From Poronia punctata (lineage: Eukaryota > Ascomycota > Sordariomycetes > Xylariales > Xylariaceae), in contig MU401476.1 of the NCBI GenBank assembly GCA_022579005.1, positions 124,001-188,000 of the forward strand: 64,000 nucleotides of DNA. Reading direction: 5' to 3'. The position numbers and the translations under genes are program-made. Position 1 is the first letter of the stretch. Each line of letters starts with the position of its first letter. This document shows positions 37,701 to 51,064 of this stretch, in pieces. Under the pieces are notes generated by a model that saw nothing but the letters and a program-made list of their open reading frames with translations, had not been told where the DNA came from and searched no databases.

Positions 37701-40700
37701 ACGTCTATGTGATATTACTAGGAGACGAACTGGAAGAAGCAGGACTGCGCAGACCAGGCTAGTAAGTTTATAGAATACCCTATCCGCCTTGACCCTGTAC
37801 CTTGCATCAGTGATCCTCTACTTCCCCGCGAAAGATATGGGGAAGGTTAGAATGGAGGGTACCCTTTCCATCTCTTCTGCTCAGTGCTGAGCGCCTGCGG
37901 ACCAATCATGGCGGGAATTTGGTACCATCCACGACTTAGCTTCAGGCGATTGATGAGGGCAACATACGTAAACCACCATATGCACGTGTATTCGCAATAG
38001 GTAGACATATCAATATGTATGTATGTATGCATGCTTACGGTAGGTATGCTACAGTACCTACCCATGGTTTCTACCGATGGTTTCTACTGGAGGTTTCTAC
38101 TGGAGGTTTGGGTGCGGCGTGGTTCGCGCTATTACAGCAATCCACGGCAATTCGCAGAAGTGCACAGCCGTATACAGCGGTACAAACATGGTGGTAGGTG
38201 GTAGCGTATATGTGCAGCTGCTTTACGGGCGACGGCAGGCACTTTTTCTGCTTCTACCCGTCGTCTAGGGACTTTAGCTAACCGAACATAGAACCTACGG
38301 ACGATATTCGGCGTCAAATATCCAACGTCTACCAACCTCTCCCCACGACCTTGAGATGCGCCCGCAGCCTGCCTGTCTACATACACGTACAGGTCAAGAT
38401 CCCCAGACAAACCGAGCGACGTATTATAATTTATCGATGAACGGGTGATTCCCATAAGTTGTGGCTAGCGATGCCGCCAAGTGTGTCGAGCTAGGCCGCT
38501 TTCGGATTTGCCTGCATGACGAAAGGCGGGGGATTCATGCAGGTATTGGCGCATCTCAGCCAATTTGTTCCATTCGCGAAAACAGCCCCCTACAGCCTAC
38601 AGGAAACTTACATATGAGATTCTGCCGCTTCTCTTTCGTAGATTATCGCCGGCCTGCCTCGACGACAGTCGCCATCTGGTATCATTGTCGTATCATGTTC
38701 AAGACTGCTCGTATACGCATACATGCACCAAAGGGCAGGCTATATAACGACCGAGATCGGAATACATGACTTTCACATATTTCACCACCTATCGTCTTTC
38801 GAGGGCATCCAGACGCGTGTTCCACTACAGCTGCGGCGGCGGCGGCGAGCGAGGGAATGGGTAATACCAATGATACGTGCTTCTGGGTATGTACGTAGCC
38901 CGAGCCTAAACAGGGACACAGGCCTGACAGGGTGGATTATGAGTCCCGATACGCGCTAACAACTTGTTCTACGAGGTGGGCAGTCTCCTCGTAGATAGGT
39001 TGGCGCTGCTGCTACCGATTAGAGTTTCGCCCGCCTAATCAAGCATGCGTGGCGGCCGATCTTCAGACAGGTCTGCGTAGCGTGTTTGATGATGTGCGAA
39101 TTCATCTTGTGCACGTAAAGCGCCACATGAAACAGCAAGGTTGCCGTGACGGCGTGTGGCTAAGTATGTGGGCGTGGGTAACACTCGGCCTACAGTACGG
39201 GAAAGTTATCGCCATCGCCATCGCCTCTTCTCCCCCCTACCGTCCCCTCATCTTTTGATGGACAGATAAAGGGTGTGACTTCAAGGGTCCATTTACTATC
39301 CACAAATCCCCGGATTTTCTCATATTGTACGTAGATAAGTGACCTAAGTTTGACTAACATAAACACTAGGCTAGATAGCATGTAGACGAACAGAGAGTGA
39401 GCCTGGCAGCCTGGCACGCTGGTTACGTGCCGCTGTAACAGGGCGAATCCGCCGAGATAAGGGAGGCAATACGTACATGATAGAGGCGACGCCCATTATT
39501 AGCTCTGTGTCTTAGCCCACATTTGACCCGTACGTATGTCGCCCGCGCTTTGCATATCACGTTTATATAGGTGGGGCGGGCAGACCATTGCGACGCTGGA
39601 GAAGCATTTTTATTGCCGTGGCATACACGATATAGGATCCCCAGTGAGACATGGCAATGGCGGAATACCTGAAGCGGAAACACTCCCAACCAAGTTTCTA
39701 GAGGGCGTCATTGGTCGAACTGGAGTCTTTGGGGTCGCGTAGATTTATTACGACATCCTACCTTGGACCATTATCCATATGTCTCCACAAGGGGTATGCA
39801 TGTGTGCTGTTGGTAATCAAGGGCCTTTTTATTTCAAAGGTATTCGGACATGTATATCAAAAAGTCCTATATAGAAGCTCGTTAAGCTATCGCTAAATGA
39901 ATGGGAGACCAGGATGTGTCTTTTGCAGAAGCAGTTTCAGCCAGAATTGCGTCGTACGATAAATACATACTTACCTACCTAGCTATAGCCATGATGGGGA
40001 GGAGCTCAACCAGACGAAGTGTGTCGTACCTACCTAACACTAATCCCCGGTCTCATTCGCTTACGATGCGCCGAGAGACGCCCAAAATGCTCATGTCCTT
40101 ATGCAGTTGGTTCTAATCTATCCAAATAATAAAAAACCGTGTTTGCGCTTCAATAACCAGACTGCGTACCAAGTTTTTAAAAACAATAATAATACCAACC
40201 TTTGACGGTGTTGTTAGTATTGCCCGACTTCGCCGAACATGAGATGGTAGTCACCTTACCTAGGTTAGATGATTGTAAACCACGTGTTTTTTTCTTCTTA
40301 ACTTTGAGGCTACTCGTTGTAGTCCAGCAGACGCCATACATATTCTTGGCCTTGAAGTTCAAAAGGACCCCCAATTCGACGACCCATGACGGAATACCTA
40401 CCTACCTTACCTAGATAAATTTACCTACGATAGTACCTGCCCTCCTGCGTGCTGGATGTTTTCAAGGTAGGTAGGTAGATGGGGGAGAATAGAGCACGGT
40501 TACGGATGTATACCGTACAGCATACCGGTTAAACCTCGAGTGCCTTTCTATGGTTCGAGGGTAAAGCCACAGTTTTGCAAAGTACCTTACCTAGGTTACC
40601 TACCTAGTTACACCTATGGATATATTACCGAAAAAGATGGGATGTTATGAGGTATGGACGTAAAGCGGCTCATAAAAACGGTACCTAGTAGCGATTTGTG

Positions 40701-42478
40701 GAAGAAAAAAAAAGGAAGATTTACCCCACGCCATGACCTCTACGAGTACGCATGAAGAGATTCATTCACCTGAGCCGTACCTATAAAGGAAAATGAGATA
40801 TATCTACCTAATGTACTCGTAGATACGGTACCTAGCTTAGCTTTTGAACTTAGCTATGATATGTAAATCGTGGAGATGACAATCTCTAATGTCCAGTTCG
40901 TAAATGAGGATAAGATAAATACCTTAGGTAGGTAGACACGTACGTGTAAAAGCTATACTCATAAAAGCTAGGCATGGAGATACACGTACTTGCAAAAGCT
41001 AGATAGGTGTAGAGATGAGATGAGATAGGTAAAGGTTAGGGCGTGTACGAACCTGACGCTATCTAGAGCTTATCGGATAGTAGCTTCAAACCAAGGACGA
41101 CGGCTGCGACGAGGACCGACGACAAACAACAACAACAACGAATCAAACTTACAAATCAAATCCCCGGATTTTACTCGGTGCCAAGTGAAAATACCCCCTA
41201 CGTAATTACTGAAAATAGTTATTAAACTAATTCCAAGAAAAGGCTAGTTTTCCATCCCCCCCCCCCAAGAAGCTAGACATACCAACCTACTATAAAGCTA
41301 ATCGAAAAACATATCTAGTACGAGTATCTCTGCGTAAACGGGCAAATAAGAAAGAGTAGCAGATAGGTACCCTTGAAATATATCATGCTTATCCAAGTTA
41401 GTCTGAATGACGGTTCACGCGCGTACGTACCTAGTTGTCAGCGCTACCGGCTGTGTGGAAAGCCTAGACTCTAGAGGTAGGTAAGGTAAGTTCTGGGAAT
41501 AGTGTCATTTATAGGATTTACATACCTAGTAATTACCTGTATTTACTCGTATAATATCGGCCGATACACAGTAAATGCCGTTACCAAGCGGAAATAAGAA
41601 AACAAAACAAACTGAAAAGATCGGCCGCCTTACGAGTGCCGATGGCAATTTGGCTACAATCTATCATTTCCAACCTAGACGCCGTGACTAGTAAGCAAAA
41701 GCACAAAGGTGAATTGACGCCTTCTCAGCAAATAACTACAAGTATGAGTATAGTAGCATATAAGTAGCTTATCAATTGCACGTACCTACTTAGATTTGCA
41801 TGAGGATCTATAATACATCCACGAGTAGGTGTACCATTATAGAGAAAAATGCATGCCAATGTTTTAGTAGTTTGGGGAAGGAAGGCTGCGGGGGGGTGCT
41901 TCACCTCCGCCATTTCCCTTTTCCTTCGCTTATTTACCTTATGTATTATCACGTAAACTCTTCCTCTTCCTCTTCAAAGTCTGGACCCTTTTTTACTCAC
42001 AGTACAGGAACCAGCAAGTACGTAAGCGCGCAACGCAAAACGCATCACGGGGTCCATGCCCAACGCAGACAATCCCGCGCTACACACCACCATGGTTTAG
42101 CTTTAGGGGTCACGACCCTGTTAAAACGGGCCATTCTAGATCGCAGGTTTTTTTTTTTTCTTCTTCGATAGGGAACTCCCTTTTTTTGGCCCTTAGCTCA
42201 AGGGACGAGACCAATTGTACGTACACGTACGTATACGTAAAAAGTTCCTCACCCCTGGGAAGCCAAGCTACCTAGGTAGCTAGACTAGATGAAAGCTAAT
42301 AACCTTTCTAATAAAGGTGTAATACCTATACCCCTACGGGTCGTCTACCCCAGGAGGAATGTGATGTGATACCTACGTTACTTACATAGATGGATGCCCT
42401 TCTAGATCTCTGATGGTTCAACCGTCACCGTCCTTTTGCTTGACTGACCAAAAGTTCTGGAGCTCTTTTAGTCGTACA

Positions 42479-42507
42479 TTCCTTCCTTCCTTCCTTCCTT
42501 CCTTCCT
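42479..42507. repeat. (TTCC)7 microsatellite
   Basis: About seven perfect TTCC units. Confidence 0.95.
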
Positions 42508-42730
42508 GCCGAAGGTATGTGTGTGAGTGACCCCTTGCTTCACATCGCACACTCTTGCCCGACGACCTGGACTCGGTTCCCCCCCACCCCCCCCCTCTCT
42601 CAGCTGGGGAAGCGCTAGCCCATTTTCGCTCACCCTACCGTTCATTCGGATTTCGGTTATTGATCAATGGGAAAAGGAAGGAAGGAAAGAAGGACAGAAA
42701 ACAATTCGCTGCTGGAAGTGGCGGAGGAGA

Positions 42731-42755
42731 GGGGAGGGGAGGGGAGGGGAGGGGA
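42731..42755. repeat. (GGGGA)5 repeat
   Basis: Five GGGGA units followed by AGGGGGG. Four or more G4 runs make it a candidate G-quadruplex on the plus strand. Confidence 0.9.
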
Positions 42756-43191
42756 AGGGGGGCTTTTTGCACAGCCCTATCGCACGCGCACTCACGCATG
42801 CACGGGCAAGTGTGGTAAGGTAAGATGCTATTTCCTCTGCAAAAATACCTTTGGAAAAAAAATCGAATATCTAACTAATAATATGCCCACGTGTAATTAT
42901 ATCATCTACATAAATCATCGCTTGCTGATATTTTTCAGGACCTAACCTACCTAGACTTGTGTATCTAGTGCGGGCGGGCTGCCTCTAGATTAGGTTCGGG
43001 TTCAGGGTGTCTTTTTTTCTCTTTCTTTCTCGATCGTGCTAATAAAAAGATGCCGAACTACACGTGCGAAATTGCGGGCTAACGGCAGTCTTTCGTCCCT
43101 AGCATCTCTCAGGGGTTCATTCATTCATTTTTGTACGCGTAAGCCCTTTCTACCCGTAGGTTAGGTAGGTAGGTAGGTATCATGAAGTGTC

Positions 43192-43210
43192 TTTTTTTTT
43201 TTTTTTTTTT
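43192..43210. repeat. T19 homopolymer
   Basis: Uninterrupted T run after a GTAGG-rich stretch. Confidence 0.95.
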
Positions 43211-43422
43211 GCTGGCCTGGCGTGTGGTCTAGAGGTTGCCAATGCGCGCGATGGATCAGACTTGGTAATTTACGCCAAGGTCGAGACCAACGTCCTAGAC
43301 CTAGATTGGCTGAGGAGTCAAGTCCGTCCCTCTACTACGAATCATCATCGACGACAACTTGCCGGCCGGCCGCCGTGATTCTTACCTACCTGTCTAGAAG
43401 GGGAAAGGGGGAAAAGAGGTGT

Positions 43423-43423
<1 letters not shown>

Positions 43424-43457
<34 letters not shown>
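43424..43457. repeat. (GT)17 microsatellite
   Basis: Uninterrupted GT run. Confidence 0.95.
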
Positions 43458-43462
<5 letters not shown>

Positions 43463-44213
43463 ATAAAGGTGAGGTAGGTACCTAAATCAACCGTTATGCC
43501 AAGGTAGGTAGCTCTTCCTCGTGCTTTTACTAGGTACCTACATAGTCTGACCTCTGTTTGACCTAGGTCTAGACAACCTTCCTCTGCCGCCAGATGCGAC
43601 TGCTGGCGCTATCTACGTACACCCTTTTTTTTTTTCCTTTTTTCGATATCCAGGGATCTGGTTGTTCCTATGTTTATCTTGACTAGTGACGGTGATGGCG
43701 TAGGTAGTCTAGTCTTTGGCTAGGTTTGGGGAGTGTACGTAGTGAATTCTATTAGGGATAGGTAGCGTTTGAGTGTGAACGCTAGAAGTGGCTGTCAGAA
43801 CCATCTAGCCTGTGTTATCGAACGTTTTTCTTCTTCCTCTTCTTCTGGCGTAAGCCACACGTCGGCAACAGCGTGGGGTGGGAGAAAAACCCTTCATTCT
43901 CGAGAAGGGGGTTCTCTTTTTTTTTTTTCTCCTTCCTTTCATGAAGGGACTAGATCCAGCCACAAAAGATTTTGACACAAATTTTGACACATGTAGGTAA
44001 TACTGTTGAGGATGAAATAAGCGCACATATGGATCGCCTCATGTATGGTATGTGATGTGTGTAGGTAGGTGGTATCTTAGCTATTACAGGGGGTGAGGAG
44101 TTTGACTTTGGGGGTAGGCGAGGTAGAGAGAGTCTCGTGATGAATCATCATCTATAGGGCGAAGTGTACCTAGGGTGGTAATCACACTCTCTATTTCACC
44201 TTATCTAACCGAG

Positions 44214-44236
44214 ATGTATGTATGTATGTATGTATG
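44214..44236. repeat. (ATGT)n microsatellite
   Basis: About six ATGT units. Confidence 0.9.
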
Positions 44237-45720
44237 CCTGCGCTCATCATATCTACGATATCTAACAAGTTACAACCTACATGTAGCATCTCGTGACAGA
44301 AAATGGTGAGCAGGACAGGTATGTATGTAGGTACCTATGTATTTAGCCCAATCGCTGTCCTTGGTGCCTTGCAGATGAAGATGGGATGAGATGAGGTCCA
44401 TCAGTACTACTACTACTACAACGACGTAGAAAGTCCGGGTTGCTTGATTAGGGGAGGAATAATAGACCTAGATTACCTATATTGACACATTCTTTCTGCT
44501 GATTTACCTACCTCCGCAGGTTCGGACTTGGTACCGAAGGTGAGGACAATAAAAAGATGTTTTTTTTTTCTAATTGTCCGTCTGTTTGTCTTCAGCTGTT
44601 CTCATGTCACATGTGTAAGATGTACAAGTACACGTACGTACGTACGCCGTACCTATCCTAGTTCTAGATGGTTGTGATAAGTTTTTTTTTTTTTTTTCAA
44701 CTACGTGACCATATAGATATCATGCCAATGCTTGTTCTCATCACAAAAGAAGCGACAGGACAGGGCCATCTAACCTAGGTTAGCTTGTTCTTTTTAGTTT
44801 GGATCCTGCCAAGGAAATGGTTCTTGAGTTTCCCAGACTGCTGGGAACGAAATTGATAGATAGGAACGGGAGCTACCGAAGAGTTCTTTTGTATTAGCGT
44901 TCTTTTTTCTGTCGGTGCTGAATATGGTAGGTCGCTTAAAGTCTTATTAGGTTTGTATCTCACCTACCTTGCTCATACCTATCTACAATTTTCTAGATGT
45001 ACTCGTACGAATCAGGATCCGAAAACCCGAGGGATGAGGACATGAGTAAGATGATAGACAGACGGGCATGTAAAATCTTGCCACTCCTAGCTCCTTTTGA
45101 CGGAAAAAAGGGCAGGGAAAAGATGACCAGAGATTTAGTAACTGGGTATTTACGAGTACGTGGTAGAAATTGGCTCGGCTGATGTTGAGTTCCTACCTAT
45201 TCACCTTACCTATCTAAAAGGCAAGCAATATATCAGCACACATCTCCTTGGTTTACACGTATATAGGGTCAAGAAGAATAAAAATAAGTTACAAGCAAAG
45301 AAAAAGCAGACATGAACAAAATTACAAGCGTCATGACTCTACATGCAAGTATGACATCTATGAGATATCACACAAGGCACTTATGTACGAACCTTTTTTT
45401 TTTCTTTTCTTTTCTTTTTCTTTTTTAGCCACATCCAAGAAAATGATCATTACCAACCAGCTGGATCCGTCTACCTAATCTAGCTTCGGCACTTAACGTA
45501 TCCGATGTGATTTGTCTATACTCGTACACCTAGGTTAGATAGACGACCACAACAACACGTGCAAAAAACAACGGCATATAGCTAGGTTTAAGGAACTTTA
45601 ACAAGATTAGATAGATGTACAGTCTGCACGCATGCATGCTCGGTTAGGCACAAGTACTCGTATAATACGCACGCACTGATTTCCCAAGACGGTTTCTAAT
45701 GTCCGTCCTCTTTTTGCGCG

Positions 45721-45744
45721 CTCTCTCTCTCTCTCTCTCTCTCT
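45721..45744. repeat. (CT)12 microsatellite
   Basis: Uninterrupted CT run. Confidence 0.95.
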
Positions 45745-46556
45745 TGCCGCCAATCAATTCGGGGTATCTTGGGAGTTCTTCGTCATAAGCTAAGCTAGAT
45801 ACGTGTCCCAAGTCCGAAATGTTCTTTCGGCGCACTTCTCCTTAATCGTCCTAGTACCTAAAGTAGATAGGTACCTACTAGAAAGCAAAGACGGGATATT
45901 GTCCCACCTACAATCAATCCTCCCGAAGAATTGGGTGGTAAAGAAGCGGATTAATAATGCAATGAAAAGGAAGGCTTCCTAGTCTTGGGATTTGGAAGAG
46001 GGCGTGTAATAAATGAAAAAAAAAAAAAAAAGTGAGTCGCATGTTCGGATTGCGCTTATCTTGGATAGATTGTCAGACAGATGGACTAATAGGGTTTAAT
46101 GTAAAGTCAAACATATATTTTCTGTAGAAAACCACAATATTATATCTACCTATGTCCATGTCGATGAGGTACTAACCTAGGTAGGTATTAAATCTCAATG
46201 TGTAGATCTCTTACCCATGTCTCCTTAACCCCTAGCGTACACGGACTTTGCCCTCGGCCGTGGTCAAGTAAAGGTATAGATAGCACGATTGAGCAATACA
46301 CGTACTACTTACCTTTTACTAAAGTGCCAAGGTTAGACTAGAAAACCTGTCGCAAACCAACATGTGGGCTTAGATCAAGAACTATATTTTGGTCAGCCAT
46401 AATTACTTAATTGACGATTACCAGGTACTCGTAGGGCGGAATGGTTTTCTGTTTATACCAGGAAGGATAGATAGCAATTGCAGACGAAAAGTCGGAATCT
46501 ATCTACTCGTAAGTGAAGATGGTCTTCCCGTTCCTAGTACAAATTAGGTAAAAGGT

Positions 46557-46833
46557 ATCCCTCATAATCACAGCTCACCTTCAATCCCCACTTATACAGA
46601 CGCAGTATCCACATCATCCTTATAAGGGAGTATTGACATTACAGGTACAAGAAAAACCACTGTTTTATAGTGATTTTTAATGTTCTTGAAATGTATGCAA
46701 ATATATAAAGCTATGCATATAACAGTAGGAAAACAGGGATAGTTAAGTACCGAAATATAAACGCCTTCATTGGCTAACAATCCCTGTATTTTTATATAAA
46801 TGGGTCTGCAGGTGAGCTGTGATTATGAGGGAT
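46557..46833. mobile_element. Element with 24-nt perfect terminal inverted repeats, probable MITE
   Basis: The 24 nt at 46557-46580 (beginning ATCCCTCATAATCACAGC) are the exact reverse complement of 46810-46833. The element is 277 bp and AT-rich inside. Weaker complementarity continues inward for about 15 nt. It has no transposase frame, so it would be non-autonomous. No convincing target duplication is visible: TA lies inside the left end and TG in the matching place on the right. The superfamily is therefore open. Confidence 0.65.
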
Positions 46834-48651
46834 GGCTCGGGCCATTATGGAAACTAATACCAACATAGTTTAGATGGACAAAAACCTAGGTTAGGTGCCG
46901 TGCCCTTCGTACAGAGTCGTTTAGGGATCGTATTCTCTTATACACCTACACCCCTCTGCCCGTCGTCTTTTGCAGGTTGGGTCAATTTCTACAAACTTGG
47001 ATAGTATGTACATATCTAGATATCTAGTTCTAACTTAATCTAACGTACCATCATGTAGACATCTCTTGGGAATATATACAAAAAGGAAGGTAGGTATTTG
47101 CGCCTAAATATGCACACGTAGGTATATATCACATATTATTAAGCAAGACTAAATACTTAGATTAAATAGGAAGCATGTCGTCACAGCAACACGATGTTGC
47201 ATATTGCAGTCTAGTTTCGCTCCTTATAATTACACCAATATGTCATTCTGCCAAGAATCACCTGATGATACTACATATTTAGGCGAGAAACGTTTATTAT
47301 CACGTTACCAATGTCCTGCATTAGGTATTCTGACAAGATAAGCTCAAGTTTTGTATGGTGAGACATGATTTATTCTCCATTTGTCTACGTTAGCCTTCTA
47401 GGTTAGCCAGCCTTATTGCTCAGCCCTTGGTCATAACGTGTGATTTTTCATATCTTTAATCCTTCATTTCTCTCCCTTAACTTCCTAACAATATCCTTAT
47501 GTTTTTACAAAGGATATAAAATGCGAAAAACGCCCCTTTGCCAAGCTTTACCTACCTAAAGTATCACCTACCTACGAGTATAATAACAAGGTTTAGAAAG
47601 TATAGGTAGGTAGTAGTACGTAAAAGAAACCAAGGGTCAAGGGGTCCCCCCCTTTTTTCTGACGAATAAGACGCCAAAATCTTAACCCCGCGTTTTCCAA
47701 GCCACGCCAATGCATCGTCAAGTCTACCTAGTCCAGGTTTAGATAAGATAGTACACTTGCAAACGTCCGACTTTCTCACCTTTCGAGTACCTACCTACAC
47801 GATGCAAGCTTCTTTCTTTCTGCAGTTGAACAGGGGGTCGGTTGGTCCCGTGCAACGCGCAAGCGCAAGAATGACGAGTACTCGTACATTACTTGGAAAC
47901 ATGACTTGGCAAGTACCAGGGGCAGGTCCTTAGGTAGAAAGGATGCCGCCCATCGACAAATTCAGCTTTTGGAAATCGCATAGGAATGAAATAGACGTAG
48001 CAAACTACAAATAAGGTAATTATGTATGTATGTATGTAACTGCCGCAATATAGGTAGGTATACTGAGTTTGTGCGCTACCCCTCTTCTTTTCCTTGCAGA
48101 CTACCTACTCGTAGACACGGCGTTGGTTTGCTGCAAGGGGTCAGATTTACACATGGCTCTTTATGCATCGATAAATTGAACACCTATCAAGGGATTATTC
48201 TCCCGGGGGAAAAAAGAACCCTGCGCGTCTATTATACTCCCGTTTAAGCCGAGTACTTACCTATCTTTTTTTTATCAACTGTCCAAACTGGTTCTCTTTA
48301 TCTATTCTACGGTAATTACGTTCCTACTCGTAGAGGACGTGGACGCTTGCAAGCAAGGATAATCCCAGTCTTCCCCAGAAAAATCCCCAAAATCCCCCAA
48401 CCTGTTCCTAAAGTATTAATAATGTTACCAAGGGGTCAGGCCCAAGGAACAGAAATAGGTCGGTTAACCTATTCCAGGTTAGCTTAGTGTACCTACCTAC
48501 GTGTATTACAAGTATGTTGCCCATGTCACGCCCGCAGTTTATGGTCTTTTATCAATACGTGTACGCAATTCAGCTGCAGAGAGAGGCCGCATTCAATTCC
48601 CCTAGATCATATCATCATTATACAGAGACAGATAATGATTGGTAGCTCTCT

Positions 48652-48652
<1 letters not shown>

Positions 48653-48691
<39 letters not shown>

Positions 48692-48737
48692 CGGGGGGGC
48701 GGGGGCGGGGGGGGGGGGGGGGGGGGGGGGGGCGGCC
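48653..48737. repeat. 85-nt G-run with few C, ending at the assembly gap
   Basis: Nearly pure G directly before the Ns. Such length is rare in real DNA and typical of read or assembly failure at a poly-G tract. Confidence 0.9.
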
Positions 48738-48747
48738 NNNNNNNNNN
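48738..48747. other. Assembly gap, 10 Ns
   Basis: Ten undetermined bases join two contigs or reads. The true distance is unknown. Confidence 0.99.
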
Positions 48748-48866
48748 TACTTTTACGCAATTCACCTGCCTTGTCAGGCCCCCTTCAATTCCCCAAGAAC
48801 ATACCACCAATATACAGTTCAACAAAATTTTTGGTTGCGCACCCACCCCCCCCCCCCCCCCCCCCC
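48748..48866. other. Probable spurious second copy of the gap's left flank
   Basis: The 97 nt at 48748-48844 align without gaps to 48556-48652, with 70 identical positions by my count. Both then enter a homopolymer: G on the left, C21 at 48846-48866 on the right. Differences are substitutions only and the right copy is depleted in G, as in low-quality read ends. Confidence 0.75.
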
Positions 48867-49221
48867 TTCTCTGTTCTGTTCATATCCCGATTTTTTAGTA
48901 ATGCGCACCATTTGTCGGACTAGATAAGGTAGGTAGACGTACCTATACGTTTTGTAATTTAAAGAACGGCGTGTCTACGAGTGCAAAACACAAAACGACG
49001 GGGCCGGTTTTCTCGGCCGGCGGCGCTTGGATGTGGTGTGACTAAGCTAAGCAAGACGTGCTGATGATTTGCAGTTTTTATCCGAATCCTTCTGCTCTCT
49101 GCATCTTCTCGTACAGGAAGGCTAGAATTGATCGATCACGTTACACAGCAGTGGGCAAGCACTCACACACACAGAGAGAGACCCAAATGTAATTCGGGGT
49201 TTTAAGCGATAGTAAGCCGAT

Positions 49222-49229
49222 CCTGTAGG
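49222..49229. repeat. Left target site duplication of the hAT-type element
   Basis: CCTGTAGG, identical to the 8 nt right of the element at 49801-49808. Confidence 0.9.
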
Positions 49230-49800
49230 CAGGGTTGTTAATTTAGTATGTAGTAATTGGTACTACATGTAGTATTACTACATGTAGTAACGGTGTAGTA
49301 ACAAGATCTCAATACTAATGTAGTATTAGTATAGGCTATTACTATACTACAAAAAATGTAGTAATTTTGTAGTAATTTTTAGTATTACTACAATTACTAC
49401 AAAATTACTATAATAATTTTTCTAAAATTTTTCTGAATTTTTCCAAATTTTTCTAAATTTTTTTAATTGTTTTTTTTTTCTTTTTAAATAATAAAAAATC
49501 AATTAAATAAATATATAGTATATTTTCTACTATATACTATATATACACACTGTATATATAATATTGTTTTGCTTTTTATATTGTTTTATTTTATTATATA
49601 TAGTATTTATACTGTTTTTTAATTAAAATATTAGTATTTTATAGTAATTATAGTATTACTATATATTATAATAGTATTACTATATATAGTATTAGTATAA
49701 ACAATTACTAACCTTTATAGTATTAGTATAGCCTATTACTAACTATATGTAGTATTAGTATAGGCATTTACTACATTAGTATTACTAATTTACAACCCTG
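49230..49800. mobile_element. Non-autonomous hAT-type transposon (MITE), 571 bp
   Basis: The ends are CAGGGTTGTTAATTTAGTA on the left and, read inward from the right, CAGGGTTGTAAATTAGTA. The element is flanked on both sides by the 8-bp direct repeat CCTGTAGG (49222-49229 and 49801-49808). An 8-bp target duplication with CAGGG-type ends is the hallmark of the hAT superfamily. The interior is extremely AT-rich and built from TAGTATTAC/GTAGTAATA-like subrepeats. No transposase is encoded, so it would depend on an autonomous relative elsewhere. Confidence 0.9.
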
Positions 49801-49808
49801 CCTGTAGG
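49801..49808. repeat. Right target site duplication of the hAT-type element
   Basis: CCTGTAGG, identical to 49222-49229. Confidence 0.9.
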
Positions 49809-50003
49809 CAATCAGAGAGAGAGAGAGTCGACCAGGTAAGGTAAGTAGGTTACTACTGCTGGTTAAAAGGTACCTATCATTACCTTATCAGAATGGTTTT
49901 TCTTTTCTTTTTTCGCTTGTCGGCAACTCCTTTCTCTGCTTTTAAACTGTGCCACAATTGGGCCAAGCTGCACCTTGCAAGAACTTGGTACCTACCTAAT
50001 TGT

Positions 50004-50006
<3 letters not shown>

Positions 50007-50035
<29 letters not shown>
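50007..50035. repeat. T29 homopolymer
   Basis: Uninterrupted T run. Confidence 0.95.
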
Positions 50036-50037
<2 letters not shown>

Positions 50038-50186
50038 AAAAGGATCGGGGCCAAGGTCAAATCACGTCTTCAATGTAACCAAACCACCGGGTTCGTCTTC
50101 TTTTATATACCTATCGTGATTACACGGCATCTTTTTTTTTTTTTTTTGCGTAACGGAATACTGTAACGGGCATGACGCCCGCCGTT

Positions 50187-50215
50187 AAGGTCAAGGTCAA
50201 GGTCAAGGTCAAGGT
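50187..50215. repeat. (AAGGTC)4.8 hexamer repeat
   Basis: Nearly five perfect AAGGTC units. Confidence 0.95.
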
Positions 50216-51064
50216 ACCGATTGTGGCTGACGGGACTCTTATTACGCCCCCTGGCAAAGGGTCGCGTACAAGTAAGTACGTGTGTACATGCAACGCAACT
50301 CACGCTTGCGTATGTACGTACCTACAAGTACTCAAAACACCAATAGCTGACGGACTCTCTTTAGTATTATCCATAACCTAATTGCTGACTGCCTCCCGCT
50401 CACATCTCGAAAGGCGCGTGCGTGCGGGCAGGCGGGCGGCCAGCCATGTGTTGCGTGGGTCAAGTCTAAAAGTCTACCGAGTCCGACTCCCGCATGAACG
50501 AACCCCTTTCAGTCCGTCAATTGTTTTTCGGTAGCTACGATGCCTTTCTTTTTTTTCCTTTTTTTTTGCTAGGTAATTCGGTTCGTTTCTTTAGTCTGGA
50601 TAACGGGTTCAGGTTCAATAATCCACCTTCTATCAGAAGCTTATTTTCAATAGGTAGCCTTGGAATTTAAACTTACAAGTCAATCTTGTAGGATAAGAGG
50701 AGAAAAGAGATTTTTTTTCCCCTTCCTTCTAACTTTCTTCAATGGTCTAGACCTAAGCGGCTTACGAGAGCGAATGCGTAAACTGTAAACGTACCTTGGG
50801 TGTAGGTATAGGTAATTTTTAAAAGAAAGAAAGAAAAAAAAACATTTTAAATAGTACTCGTAATTGTCAGGTAAATACATCTACACCTACCAAACCAGAA
50901 CCTCATCTCATCTTAATTTTAACATGCAAGGCGCAACGGGGAAAAAAAAAAGGAAGCTCTCGGTCTCCTTGGCTTTGTTGGTCCTGGCTCAAACAGTCAA
51001 TATCGCTCACCGAGGGTAGCCGTGCCTAGAAAGCTAGACCAACTCCTACGGTCTAGATATTCTA

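Larger units (their letters stand above)
34705..48652. other. Gene-poor stretch, middle part
   Basis: About 14 kb upstream of the Ecl1-type gene. The first 700 nt (34705-35400) form its probable promoter and leader; they are of higher complexity and GC-richer than the rest. From about 36.7 to 39.7 kb the DNA has few homopolymers and short open frames, but none resembles a known family. From 40 kb on the microsatellite-rich texture returns. No RNA gene was recognised. Confidence 0.5.

Noticed and set aside
41800..42171. 123-codon open frame, plus strand
   Set aside because: Ends in a T-run-encoded Phe tract and has Ser runs from TTCC repeats.
48607..48923. Poly-Gly and poly-Pro frames across the N gap
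   Set aside because: They only translate the G and C homopolymers and the Ns.
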